Positions 16,605-24,725 of a stretch of 64,000 bases of DNA are shown in pieces (within the stretch, counting starts at the first letter, position 1; the number at the start of each line of letters is the position of its first letter). The stretch is taken from NCBI GenBank assembly GCA_036337295.1, contig JAYZEN010000012.1:620001-684000 (forward strand), given 5' to 3'. The DNA comes from Ketobacter sp036337295 (GTDB lineage: Bacteria > Pseudomonadota > Gammaproteobacteria > Pseudomonadales > Ketobacteraceae). The notes beneath the pieces are model-generated. The model was not told the origin of the DNA and searched no databases. It was given only the letters and a program-made list of their open reading frames with translations. Made by a program: the position numbers and the translations under genes.

Positions 16605-17941
16605 CTGCGGGAAACGGCGGCCAGCTCCGCACTTCCCTGTGCACCGGTGGGGTCTGGCTTGCCCACGCCCACGCCGGCGGCCGCGATGGCTGGGGCCCGG
16701 CGGTCCATAAAAGGCTTTTCCACCAGGGCAAACGCCAGCAGGCTGAAGGGCATGGTCAGGGCCAGCAGTGCCAGGAACACCAGCAGGAACCAGTGGTGCT
16801 GATACACCAGGTCGGCTCCGTACTCCAGCTTCATCCATTGCGTCCATAGCCACATCAGGATCATGGCCAGCATGTAATGAAACAGGTACATGGAATAGGA
16901 CAATTGGGCAAAGGGATACCAGATCCTCGCCCCCAGTACCCGTTGCAACGCATACCCCAGCCAACCCGGCGCCGAGCACATCAGGATCACCCAGCAGACG
17001 GCGATGCCGAACAGGTTGCGGTCCATGATCAGCATCAGGCGCGCCGCGACCACCGAATCCCCCAGCCAGTGTTTGTTGCCGTTCACCAGAATGCCGGCCA
17101 CGGCAATCAGTATGAACACCAGTGTCAGTCCGGTGGCCAATGGCCGGTGGTGGGTGATCCGTTGCAGCAGCGGCTGGTGGTGAACGCTGAGGTAGGCCAG
17201 AATCACGCCGCTGATCAAGGTGCCGAAACGGGTATGCAGATTCACGTATAGCGTATCGAAATAGTGAAAAATGTTGTCTTTACCGGAGAATATTGACTGG
17301 TAGGGCTGATGCCAGAACACCGGGTCGCCCATGCTGATGGCCGCGATGATCACGAATGAAGTGATGAAGAGGCCGCACAGCCATACCAGGCGATGGTGCG
17401 AAGGCAAAATAAGGGTGGTCAGCAGGAACGGCAGGACGATGTAAAACTGCTCCTCCACCGCCAGGGTCCAGGTCCAGGGCATGGACATCTGTTCCAGGGG
17501 TAAAAAGTTGTTGATGTACAGGGCGTTGGCCCACAGGGTTTGGGAAAACTTGGGCCCTGCCAACAGAAAAAACACAACAATGGCCAACAGGTACACCGGA
17601 GTGAGCCGCAGGTAGCGGCGCCAGTAGAATGCCCTCAGGTTGATGCGACCGGTTTGCAACTGTTCCTTGAACAGCATGCGGCCAATCAGAAAACCACTGA
17701 TAACGAAGAACACATCGACCGTTTTATCCAATCCCCAAATCCAGGACAAATATAAAGGCGTGTCATAGACGAACTGGGTAAAGGCGGCTTCAGGCACGAA
17801 CATGTGCAGCAGAAAAAAGCTGTGATAGAGCAGAATGCCGATGCAGGACAGGGCACGCAAACCATCGATGTGGGCAATATTATTGTTCGGTCGCTTAAAC
17901 GCACAGGCAACGTTGCGTTTGAAGCTGCTGGCTTTTTCCAT
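16601..17941 (-). CDS. Acyltransferase 3 family membrane protein (OafA/YrhL type)
   Basis: 446 residues and about 10 membrane segments. The signature HIDGLRALSCIGILLYH provides the conserved His, and FFVISGFLIGRMLF and YWRRYLRLTPVYLL follow as in the family. It transfers acyl groups to extracytoplasmic carbohydrates or other molecules in the inner membrane. It lies 116 bp downstream of the CPI-like gene on the same strand, so co-transcription with the sterol cluster is possible. Acylation of a sterol or glycolipid is then conceivable but unsupported. Confidence 0.85.
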   Translation of the reverse strand: MEKASSFKRNVACAFKRPNNNIAHIDGLRALSCIGILLYHSFFLLHMFVPEAAFTQFVYDTPLYLSWIWGLDKTVDVFFVISGFLIGRMLFKEQLQTGRINLRAFYWRRYLRLTPVYLLAIVVFFLLAGPKFSQTLWANALYINNFLPLEQMSMPWTWTLAVEEQFYIVLPFLLTTLILPSHHRLVWLCGLFITSFVIIAAISMGDPVFWHQPYQSIFSGKDNIFHYFDTLYVNLHTRFGTLISGVILAYLSVHHQPLLQRITHHRPLATGLTLVFILIAVAGILVNGNKHWLGDSVVAARLMLIMDRNLFGIAVCWVILMCSAPGWLGYALQRVLGARIWYPFAQLSYSMYLFHYMLAMILMWLWTQWMKLEYGADLVYQHHWFLLVFLALLALTMPFSLLAFALVEKPFMDRRAPAIAAAGVGVGKPDPTGAQGSAELAAVSRS

Positions 17942-18057
17942 GAGCTTGCTTTTATTGTTTTACTTGATTGCAGCAGGTCTGTTCATGGTAAAGCGCGCCA
18001 GCAGCGAATGTAAACTGGCTAAAGCGGACAATAATGTATGGGTTTGGTGCTTTGGCG

Positions 18058-18897
18058 TTACAGTTGTTCGATGCCGTGTGTACATATTTCCAGAAGGTAG
18101 AACACCAGCATACTGGCACTGAGGCCCGCGCTGCAGACCATCGCCAGACTCCAGGGCCGGGATTTGTGCTCATCGAGGAAATAAAAAATCGGGAAACTGG
18201 CAATGAAATAGGTGGCGTAGATCAGGGAGCCGAAGGCCAGCATGGCGGGCATGTTGGTGTAGTAAAAACTGCTGGCCATCAGGGGGTTGGCCATGGCTTT
18301 GGTTTCCATCCAGGCCCAGGCGTAACCCACCAGCAGCGTCAGCGGTAAAAACAGAAGCCCTTTCAGGGGCAGGCCGGAGCTCATCAGGCGGCGTAAGACC
18401 AGCACGGCCGTGGTGTGGTACGTCATGAAGTAGGCGTGGGTATAAAAGTACATGATCACCGGCACCGGCTGGTCGTTGTGGCCCACCAATGCCGGGTCCA
18501 GGGTGGTGGTGGCGTTGGGAAAGTGATAGACCATGCCCAGTACATCGAAAAAATATTCCGAACCAAAGTAGTTGCCAAAGACGCTGAAAATGCCGATGTA
18601 AAGGTTGGCTTTGAGCCAATAGCTTTGCCGCCAGGGCGTGCCCAGGGCCTTTGGGTAAAGGAACATGGGCACCAGCAGCAGCGGTAGCGCCACCGACAAC
18701 GAATGCAGCAGCAACGCGTTGTCACTGAACGTGGCCTGCCAACCGGTGAACATCATCATCGCCATGGACAGCATCCACAGGGGGCTGTAGGCCAGGAAGA
18801 ATTTCTCTCCCCAGGCCCGGTCCGGATTGTCGGAAAACCAGCGTGGTTGATTGGATGACAGGGGCAATGTGCCCAAGGCGGCGGAGGATGTTGTCAT
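18058..18897 (-). CDS. Cycloeucalenol cycloisomerase (CPI1)-like membrane protein
   Basis: 279 residues with several membrane segments. From memory, the sequence tracks plant cyclopropylsterol isomerase CPI1 along its length. PDRAWGEKFFLAYSPLWML corresponds to the plant PSKRWGELFFLLYTPFWL. YWLKANLYIGIFSVFGNYF matches YWVKANLWIIVFSYVGNYF, and YATYFIASFPIFYFLDE matches YAIYFIVSFPMFFRMDE. In plants CPI1 opens the 9beta,19-cyclopropane ring of cycloeucalenol to give obtusifoliol, the CYP51 substrate. It starts 4 bp after the NTF2-like gene, in one operon with a CYP51-like P450. Activity is inferred from homology and context. Confidence 0.8.
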   Translation of the reverse strand: MTTSSAALGTLPLSSNQPRWFSDNPDRAWGEKFFLAYSPLWMLSMAMMMFTGWQATFSDNALLLHSLSVALPLLLVPMFLYPKALGTPWRQSYWLKANLYIGIFSVFGNYFGSEYFFDVLGMVYHFPNATTTLDPALVGHNDQPVPVIMYFYTHAYFMTYHTTAVLVLRRLMSSGLPLKGLLFLPLTLLVGYAWAWMETKAMANPLMASSFYYTNMPAMLAFGSLIYATYFIASFPIFYFLDEHKSRPWSLAMVCSAGLSASMLVFYLLEICTHGIEQL

Positions 18898-18901
18898 GGG
18901 T

Positions 18902-19525
18902 TCACTTCCCGGTGATGGCGATTTTGACCAAGGCGATGAAGTTCCGGAATTTTTCCCAGCGGGATAAATCCGGACGCAGTTTGCGGTGGCCGGGCAGCAG
19001 TTCGCCCTTGGCCTGACGGTGAATTTTTTCTTTCACCACCGGTTCCAGCAATCCGGCCCCGGCCAATTCAAAGAACAGGGCTTTGGCATTGCCCAGGTCG
19101 AAGAAATCCCGTTGCCACTTCCATTGAAAATTGCCGGCGTATTCAAACCAGCTGCCGCCGATGCCGGAGATTTCGTAATAGGTGCCGTCGGGCCGTTTGA
19201 AGGGCGCCCGTTGTTTCCAGAAACCAATCACGGTGCCGCGCTTCTCATCGATAATGATGTCGTGATACGGGTACTGCCATTCCTCAAAGCCTTTCATCTG
19301 ATAGCCCAGGGCAATGTCGCAGATTTCTTTGCGGCCGTGGGCCACAAACTCTTCGTTAGGGCCGATGTTCCAGCCGTATTCGGCGTCCTCGGTGTACATG
19401 GGGCCCAGGTACTTGGTCCAGTTGCCTTCCTGTTCGGCGTCGCGATTGGCCTGCAGCCAGCGCTCCACCATTTCCTCCAGCTCCTGGCGGGTGCAGACGG
19501 GGATATTGGTTTCCTGTGCAGTCAT
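18902..19525 (-). CDS. NTF2/SnoaL-fold protein of the sterol cluster
   Basis: About 207 residues from ATG 19525. This start has AGGA about 9 nt upstream; an upstream in-frame ATG at 19546 is less well placed. The fold is the NTF2-like cone: the N-terminal helix MVERWLQANRDAE is followed by YTEDAEYGWNIGP, then strands with HDIIIDEKRGTVIGFWKQRA. Delta5-3-ketosteroid isomerase and SnoaL-type enzymes share this fold. The C-terminal extension (LRPDLSRWEKFRNFI) is unusual. Position between CYP51-ferredoxin (52 bp upstream) and CPI-like (4 bp downstream) suggests a steroid-binding or isomerase role, which is inference. Confidence 0.75.
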   Translation of the reverse strand: MTAQETNIPVCTRQELEEMVERWLQANRDAEQEGNWTKYLGPMYTEDAEYGWNIGPNEEFVAHGRKEICDIALGYQMKGFEEWQYPYHDIIIDEKRGTVIGFWKQRAPFKRPDGTYYEISGIGGSWFEYAGNFQWKWQRDFFDLGNAKALFFELAGAGLLEPVVKEKIHRQAKGELLPGHRKLRPDLSRWEKFRNFIALVKIAITGK

Positions 19526-19577
19526 GGTGTGGTTTCCTTTTGGCATAAATCTGTTTGTTAAAGATCAATTGAGTGTG

Positions 19578-21275
19578 TCATTCGGTTTCGATGCTGAGCG
19601 CCTGGTTGGGGCAGTGGGCGACGGCCCGTTGCGCCTGATCCAGATTGCGCAGCAGCGGGGTTTCCTCCACCAGGTGCAGGGTGCTGCTGGTGTCCACCTG
19701 GAACAGTTCCGGTGCTTCGCCCATGCACATGGCATGACCCTGGCAGAGTTGCCGGTCCACCTTGATGCGGAAACGGCCGGGAGCAGGGCTGCTCGCCGGA
19801 ATTTGTGACGGGCTCTGTGACGGGTTCTGTAAAGAGTTGTGCATTGGACAGCCCCCGCCTGGCGCGGGCTCTGCGGTGGTTGCCGCGGTACGTTGCTGCA
19901 CGCCTGCCCGCAGTCGGTAGCGCACCCGGCAGGGCGATTTGGGTTGCACGATCATCTCACCGTAGTCGTCCACGTAGGTGTGGGGCGGGTCCACCAATTC
20001 AAAATCGTAGCGCCGCAGCAGTACCGCAAAAATGGCTTTGATCTGGAACATGGCAAAGGCGTTGCCGGAGCATTTGTGTTTGCCACCGCCGAACGGCTGG
20101 TATGCCATCAGGTTTTTATCCTGGCTGCGGGGCTGGGCGTAACGGTCCGGGTCGAAAACCTCCGGGTTGTCGAACAGGTGCTGCATGCGGTGAGTCACCG
20201 GCGGGCTGGCCCAGACCATGTCGCCTTTGCGAATGGTGTAGTCCTTGAATTGCAGGTCTTCGGCCACCTGCCGCATCAGCACAATCAACGGCGGATGCAG
20301 GCGCAGCACTTCTTTCAGGGTGTTTTCCAGTTTGGGGATTTCCCGCAGGCTTTGAAAATTGACCTCCCCATCGACGCCAAACAATTGGTCCAGCTCCTGG
20401 CGCACATCACGCAGGATCTGGGGGTGCTTGAGCAATTCCAGCAACACCCAGGCTGCTGTGCCGGAACTGGTGTGGTGCCCGGCAAAAATAGCGGCCACCA
20501 GTATGCCGGTGATTTCATCGGTGCTCAGTTCGCTGCCGTCGTCATAGCGGGTGTCGATCAGCATCTGGAACATGTCGGTGGGCTTTTCCGCTTGCTGTTC
20601 CCGCTTGTGGACGATGTCCCGCACCAGCTCATGCAAGCGCTGACGCGCTTTGTCCCGCTTGCGGAAGGAAGGCAGCGGCAGGTTGGGAAAACTGTAGGCC
20701 AGCGCATTCACGCCTTTTTCCAGGTCGTGATAGATGGCAGCAAACTCGTCGGTGAGCTCGTAACGAAATTCCCGCCCCAGCAGGCAATGGCTGGCGGTGT
20801 TGATGGTGAGCTGCTTCATGGCCGCCACCAGGTCCACTTCACCTTCGCTGCCCCACTGGCGCGACAGATCTTCGATCTCGATCAGGATTTTATCCGCGTG
20901 GTTGCGCATGGCCTCGCCCCGCAGCGCCGGCATCAGCATGCGCAGTTGCTGGTTCTTGCGGTCGATGGGGGCGTCGAACACGATGCCTTCGCCGAAGATG
21001 GGCGTCATCAGTTTATAGGCGGCGGATTGATCCAGTTGTTCATCACTGGAGCGATAGAACAGGGTGCTGGCCTCATCCCCGGTCAACAGAATCATGCGCT
21101 GGTTGAAGATTTTGAACTGGGCGATCTCCCCCAATTCATCGGAGACCCGTTTCATGAACAGAAAGGGATTGCGGGCGAAGGGGACCATGTGCCCCAGCAA
21201 GGGCAGTCCGCCGCCCAGGGCCGGTGGCTCTTTGCCTGCCAAGTGATTGTTGTTTAAGGCTTCTACGTCCGCCAT
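19578..21275 (-). CDS. CYP51-type cytochrome P450 fused to [3Fe-4S] ferredoxin
   Basis: 565 residues from ATG 21275 (GAGG 8 nt upstream). The P450 domain spans about 15-456. It has both CYP51 signatures: YKLMTPIFGEGIVFD (87-101) and FAGHHTSSG (264-272). KEVLRLHPPL contains the ExxR motif, and FGGGKHKCSG carries heme Cys402. Long stretches resemble Mycobacterium CYP51. A Pro/Ser/Gln linker (about 457-500) joins a ferredoxin with Cys511, Cys517 and Cys555 (C-x2-H-x2-C...CP), typical of a [3Fe-4S] cluster. Methylococcus capsulatus CYP51 is also ferredoxin-fused. Likely role: 14alpha-demethylation of sterols. It heads a minus-strand operon with a TetR-type operator upstream. No ferredoxin reductase is adjacent. 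Confidence 0.9.
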   Translation of the reverse strand: MADVEALNNNHLAGKEPPALGGGLPLLGHMVPFARNPFLFMKRVSDELGEIAQFKIFNQRMILLTGDEASTLFYRSSDEQLDQSAAYKLMTPIFGEGIVFDAPIDRKNQQLRMLMPALRGEAMRNHADKILIEIEDLSRQWGSEGEVDLVAAMKQLTINTASHCLLGREFRYELTDEFAAIYHDLEKGVNALAYSFPNLPLPSFRKRDKARQRLHELVRDIVHKREQQAEKPTDMFQMLIDTRYDDGSELSTDEITGILVAAIFAGHHTSSGTAAWVLLELLKHPQILRDVRQELDQLFGVDGEVNFQSLREIPKLENTLKEVLRLHPPLIVLMRQVAEDLQFKDYTIRKGDMVWASPPVTHRMQHLFDNPEVFDPDRYAQPRSQDKNLMAYQPFGGGKHKCSGNAFAMFQIKAIFAVLLRRYDFELVDPPHTYVDDYGEMIVQPKSPCRVRYRLRAGVQQRTAATTAEPAPGGGCPMHNSLQNPSQSPSQIPASSPAPGRFRIKVDRQLCQGHAMCMGEAPELFQVDTSSTLHLVEETPLLRNLDQAQRAVAHCPNQALSIETE

Positions 21276-21349
21276 AAGCAATACCTCTGTGCTGTGATTC
21301 TTGTTATTGGGTACTGCGCTGCTCCCAGCATCTGGTTCGATACTAAACG

Positions 21350-21378
21350 ACTTTACATATACTGTATAGATGTAAAGT
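21350..21378. promoter_or_regulatory. Candidate TetR operator upstream of the CYP51 operon
   Basis: A 29-bp palindrome: ACTTTACAT, 11-nt centre, ATGTAAAGT. It lies 75 bp upstream of the CYP51 start. The same palindrome, with 18 identical bases over its left flank and arm (CTAAACGACTTTACATAT), occurs upstream of tetR at 22288. It is probably the site through which the cluster's TetR protein controls this arm. Confidence 0.75.
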
Positions 21379-21478
21379 TATAAAAATGTTGAACCCTGGA
21401 GAGGGCACGGCGAGTCGGCAGGCGGCACGGAGTTTGAGTGGAAAGAAAACAGTGGTTGAGGAGTGGGAGGCGGCCGTG

Positions 21479-21519
21479 ACCCTTTTCTGAGCGCCGGCCA
21501 GGGACACTCAGAAAAGGGT
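21479..21519. terminator. Perfect inverted repeat, possible terminator after the 151-residue ORF
   Basis: ACCCTTTTCTGAG and CTCAGAAAAGGGT form 13-bp perfect arms around 15 nt. It lies 44 bp beyond the stop of the minus-strand ORF at 21563-22018, where it could end that transcript before it runs into the CYP51 promoter. There is no separate U-tract. Confidence 0.5.
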
Positions 21520-21562
21520 TGGCGGGAAGATTTTGAAAGGCTGTGGTGCTGGCGGGTTGGGC

Positions 21563-22018
21563 TTATCCGGCCAGATTCAGGGCTGTGACGTTATCTGCCC
21601 GTACTGGCTGCGGGAAGGTCATGTGATCGCGGGTTACATAGGCCGCCATATCCCATTCCCGGATCATCAGTGCCAGATACCAGACGCCAGGGGGGGGAGT
21701 CTGCGCCTGTTGTTCATGATAGATGTCGCGGTAGCAGTTCTGGCCACCAAGAGGCTGCAGCGAGCAACCGGCAATCAGGTGGCCGCCAAAGAAGGCGCCG
21801 CCCTGATACGGTGCAGGCAGGGCCCACAATTCCAGAGACAGGCTGCCGCTCAGATTACCGGGCGTGCGGTTGTTGGCGATCTCGTCGGCGTGCAGAGCAA
21901 TCCGGTCGTTCACCAGGTTATATCCGCTGTGTCCGTTGAGGGAGATTTCCCGAACCGGGCTGGGGATCAGCGCCAGACGGGTCTGCGGTAAAAGCATTTG
22001 GTTCGGTGATGGCTCCAT
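21563..22018 (-). CDS. Hypothetical protein between the two arms of the sterol cluster
   Basis: About 151 residues from ATG 22018 (GGGAG 6 nt upstream); an upstream in-frame ATG at 22060 lacks a ribosome-binding site. No signal peptide is obvious. The core reads like a beta-sandwich repeat: LSGSLSLELWALPAPYQGGAF, GGHLIAGCSLQPLGG and PPPGVWYLALMIREW. I do not recognise a named family. It is flanked by the two candidate TetR operators, so it may belong to the regulon, although neither operator is close to its start. The absence of other credible frames and a plausible ribosome-binding site support a real gene. Confidence 0.6.
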   Translation of the reverse strand: MEPSPNQMLLPQTRLALIPSPVREISLNGHSGYNLVNDRIALHADEIANNRTPGNLSGSLSLELWALPAPYQGGAFFGGHLIAGCSLQPLGGQNCYRDIYHEQQAQTPPPGVWYLALMIREWDMAAYVTRDHMTFPQPVRADNVTALNLAG

Positions 22019-22375
22019 GTGGGGCTCCCGGGGTTGAGGCGACGGCAGACAGGGTGTCATAGCCGATCAGGGCTGGGGATTATATCCATCTGATGTGAAG
22101 ATTCTATACTTTTTTGGCTTAATCAACGGTTGGCGATTCTTTGGCATACGCATCGAATGTTATTTCGCCTAAGTTGCTGAGCGTGCCAGACGCATCTGTT
22201 GGGTGCTCTGCATTCTGTGTTGCGCCTTTGTGTTGTGAATTTGCGGGCCCCGTTTTCACTCAAGAGCGAAAAACCCCTTTCTAAACGACTTTACATATTG
22301 TGTATATATGTAAAGTGTGTAAGACTCCCATGCATCGTCATCTTTCGTGCATCGAAGCAGTAGTGGGACAGCCTT
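22019..22375. other. Non-coding region carrying the tetR promoter
   Basis: This 357-bp stretch has no convincing reading frame. Its right half contains the 29-bp palindrome at 22288-22316. AT-rich sequence on either side is suitable for divergent promoters. I saw no RNA structure or repeat beyond the operator. Confidence 0.6.
22288..22316. promoter_or_regulatory. Candidate TetR operator upstream of tetR and the sterol plus arm
   Basis: ACTTTACAT, 11-nt centre, ATGTAAAGT: same arms, same total length (29 bp) and same left flank as the site at 21350-21378. It ends 60 bp before the tetR start, fitting autoregulation plus control of the co-transcribed GMC, ALDH, hydroxylase and NSDHL-like genes. 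Confidence 0.75.
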
Positions 22376-22987
22376 ATGAAGTCAGCCAAAAACACCAATC
22401 CGGATACCCAGCAACGTATCGTCGAGGCCACCGTACGTTGTGTGAAGAAGTGGGGAATCGCCAAGGTGACCCTCAACGACATTGCCAAAGAGGCCGGGGT
22501 GACCCGTCCCACTGTGTACAGCTATTTCAGCAATCGCGATGAAGTGGTGCAGTTTGCCATGTTGCAGTCGGCCTACGGTTTTGCCCAGAAGCTGTTGCGA
22601 CACATCGAAGAGTATGAGTCGCCGGAGGAGCGCACCATTGAGGCGGTGATGTTTGCGCTGAAGCGGCTGCCCAATGAACCCTACCTGGAGTTGATGGCCG
22701 ATTCCGGATTGGCGGACATCATGAATGAGAATGCCCTGCGGGCAGAAGAGGGCAACGAGATACGACGTTCCATTTTTCGCTTGATATTCCGCGGGCTGGA
22801 CGTTGAGGGTGAAGAGCTGGATGAGATTGTCGAGGTGTCCACCCGTTTTGTGCTGTCGCTGCTGACGGTGAAAAGCGAGAAGAAACGCAGTGACAAGGAG
22901 ATGCGGGCGTTCCTCTGTCGGCGCCTGTTGCCTGCTCTGGGATTGGACCCCACTGCTGCGGCAGTGGTCAAACTGGTTAAAGGATAA
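22376..22987 (+). CDS. TetR/AcrR-family transcriptional regulator of the sterol cluster
   Basis: 203 residues. The N-terminal HTH is DTQQRIVEATVRCVKKWG, then VTLNDIAKEAGVTRPTVYSYF; the remainder is a helical ligand-binding domain. It heads the plus arm: its stop is followed after one base by the GMC oxidoreductase ATG, so the two are translationally linked. A 29-bp palindrome precedes it and also precedes the CYP51 operon. The simplest model is a repressor that senses a sterol or sterol product and controls both arms; the ligand is unknown. Confidence 0.92.
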   Translation: MKSAKNTNPDTQQRIVEATVRCVKKWGIAKVTLNDIAKEAGVTRPTVYSYFSNRDEVVQFAMLQSAYGFAQKLLRHIEEYESPEERTIEAVMFALKRLPNEPYLELMADSGLADIMNENALRAEEGNEIRRSIFRLIFRGLDVEGEELDEIVEVSTRFVLSLLTVKSEKKRSDKEMRAFLCRRLLPALGLDPTAAAVVKLVKG

Positions 22988-22988
22988 T

Positions 22989-24722
22989 ATGGATACGGAT
23001 GCATACGATTATATTGTAGTAGGAGGTGGTTCAGCAGGTTGTATTGCAGCGGCCCGCCTGGCGCAAGCCGGCTCGCACAGGGTGCTGTTGCTGGAAGTGG
23101 GTGACCCCGCCAACATCAACCCGGAAACCCTGGCGGCGGATGGTTTTAAGGATGCGTTTGCCAATGATCGGGTGATGTGGGATCGCATGAGCATCCGCCA
23201 ACCGGAGTGCGGCAAACGCTCGCTGTATGTGGGCACCGGCACGGGTATGGGCGGCAGTGGTGCCGTCAACGGCATGGTGTACACCCGCGGTGATCGCCAG
23301 GACTTTGAGCAGTGGCCGTCGGGATGGCAGTGGGGGGATGTAGCCCCGGCATTCGCTGAAGTGGAAGCCCTGCTCAAGCCCCGTCCGCGCCCGGCCAGTG
23401 CGTTCACCGATCTGTTTATCCGTGCCGCCGGCAAACTGGGCTTCAAGCGCAAGGACGGGTTAAACGACGGTGACCTGAATGGCACCATCGGCTACAACGA
23501 CATGAATTACGAAGGCGCGTTTCGGCGCCATTCCTATGCGGCTTTCCTGCGCAACCAGGAGTTGCCAAACCTGACGGTGCTGACCCAGGCCCGTTGTCAC
23601 AAGATTTTGTTCGAAGACAAGCGCGCCGTGGGAGTCCAATATGAGCGCCATGGCCGCGTCGGCATTGTGCGGGCGCAACAGGAAATCATATTGTGTGCGG
23701 GCGCCCTGGAAACACCAAAGTTGCTGATGCTGTCCGGCGTCGGCCCCCATTGGCAATTGCAGCAACACGACATCCCGGTGGTGCACCGGCTGGACGGCAT
23801 TGGCCAGAACCTGCAGGATCACCCCAACGTCTGTCTGTTTTATCGGGCCAGGAACGCCATCGATTTCGGTTATCCGCAGCTCTATGGTTTTCATCATGTA
23901 AGCCCGGCTTCCCATTTGCCGGACACACAGCCGGATACCTGCTTTGTCCTGTTCTCTGCCCCTTCAGCGTTAAAGCATTCCATGAAACGTATGTTGCCGT
24001 TGATGATGCTGCCGGGTTTGCTCTATCGCCAGCGTTGGTTGCGGCGCAGTATTCGATCCTTGATCGAGTGGGCTTTCTTGCTGCCGCCTCTGCAGCAATA
24101 CGTGGAGCGCATTTACGGCATCGTGGTGATATTGGGGAAACCCTTGTCCCGTGGATCGGTGACGCTGGCCTCCCGCAATCCGGAAGCTCAGGCGCAGATT
24201 GATCCGGCCTACTATCGACACCCTGCAGACCTGCAAACGCTGGTGGCTGGAGTGGAAATGGCGAAGGCCATAGCCCAGCAGAGTGAGATGGTGCAATGGG
24301 GTAACCAGGGTCTGGTGCGGGCGGTAAACCGTCAGCATCCGCAACAGGTGGCCGACTGGATTAAAGGCGCCACTATGACCACCTTTCATTTTTGCGGCAC
24401 CTGTGCCATGGGGGAGAATGCAGACAGTCCGGTGGATACCCAGTTACGGGTGAAAGGGCTGGAAGGTTTGCGGGTGGCCGATGCCTCGGTGATGCCGGTG
24501 ATTCCGGTATCCGCCCTTAACGCCCCCAGCATGATGATCGGTTGGCGGGTGGCGGACTTTATTCTGAAGCCGAAAACATCACAACAACAACCCGAGCAGG
24601 AAGGTGCCGCAAAAAAACCTACAGCGCGCACTGGTCCGAAGAATAAGGGAGCCACTAACAAGCTGACCGCTAATAAGGCAACCACTAAAAAGGGAACCAA
24701 GCCGATATCGGCAGAAGGATAA
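22989..24722 (+). CDS. GMC-family FAD oxidoreductase
   Basis: 577 residues from ATG 22989. The FAD-binding motif IVVGGGSAGC is at 9-18. GMC signatures follow (GTGTGMGGSGAVNGMVYTRG, GALETPKLLMLSGVG), with the catalytic His in TFHFCGTCAMG and the C-terminal VSALNAPSMMIG. These flavoenzymes oxidise alcohols such as choline, long-chain alcohols or sterols. In this operon it may oxidise a hydroxymethyl or sterol alcohol ahead of the aldehyde dehydrogenase. The last ~50 residues are an odd Lys/Thr/Ala-rich low-complexity tail (AAKKPTARTGPKNKGATNK), not part of the fold. It ends 3 bp before the ALDH gene. Confidence 0.92.
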   Translation: MDTDAYDYIVVGGGSAGCIAAARLAQAGSHRVLLLEVGDPANINPETLAADGFKDAFANDRVMWDRMSIRQPECGKRSLYVGTGTGMGGSGAVNGMVYTRGDRQDFEQWPSGWQWGDVAPAFAEVEALLKPRPRPASAFTDLFIRAAGKLGFKRKDGLNDGDLNGTIGYNDMNYEGAFRRHSYAAFLRNQELPNLTVLTQARCHKILFEDKRAVGVQYERHGRVGIVRAQQEIILCAGALETPKLLMLSGVGPHWQLQQHDIPVVHRLDGIGQNLQDHPNVCLFYRARNAIDFGYPQLYGFHHVSPASHLPDTQPDTCFVLFSAPSALKHSMKRMLPLMMLPGLLYRQRWLRRSIRSLIEWAFLLPPLQQYVERIYGIVVILGKPLSRGSVTLASRNPEAQAQIDPAYYRHPADLQTLVAGVEMAKAIAQQSEMVQWGNQGLVRAVNRQHPQQVADWIKGATMTTFHFCGTCAMGENADSPVDTQLRVKGLEGLRVADASVMPVIPVSALNAPSMMIGWRVADFILKPKTSQQQPEQEGAAKKPTARTGPKNKGATNKLTANKATTKKGTKPISAEG

Positions 24723-24725
24723 GGT

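Noticed and set aside
19839..21257. A 472-codon open frame opposite the CYP51 gene
   Set aside because: Antisense shadow; His/Gln-rich with no recognisable motif, while the minus strand carries full P450 and ferredoxin motifs.
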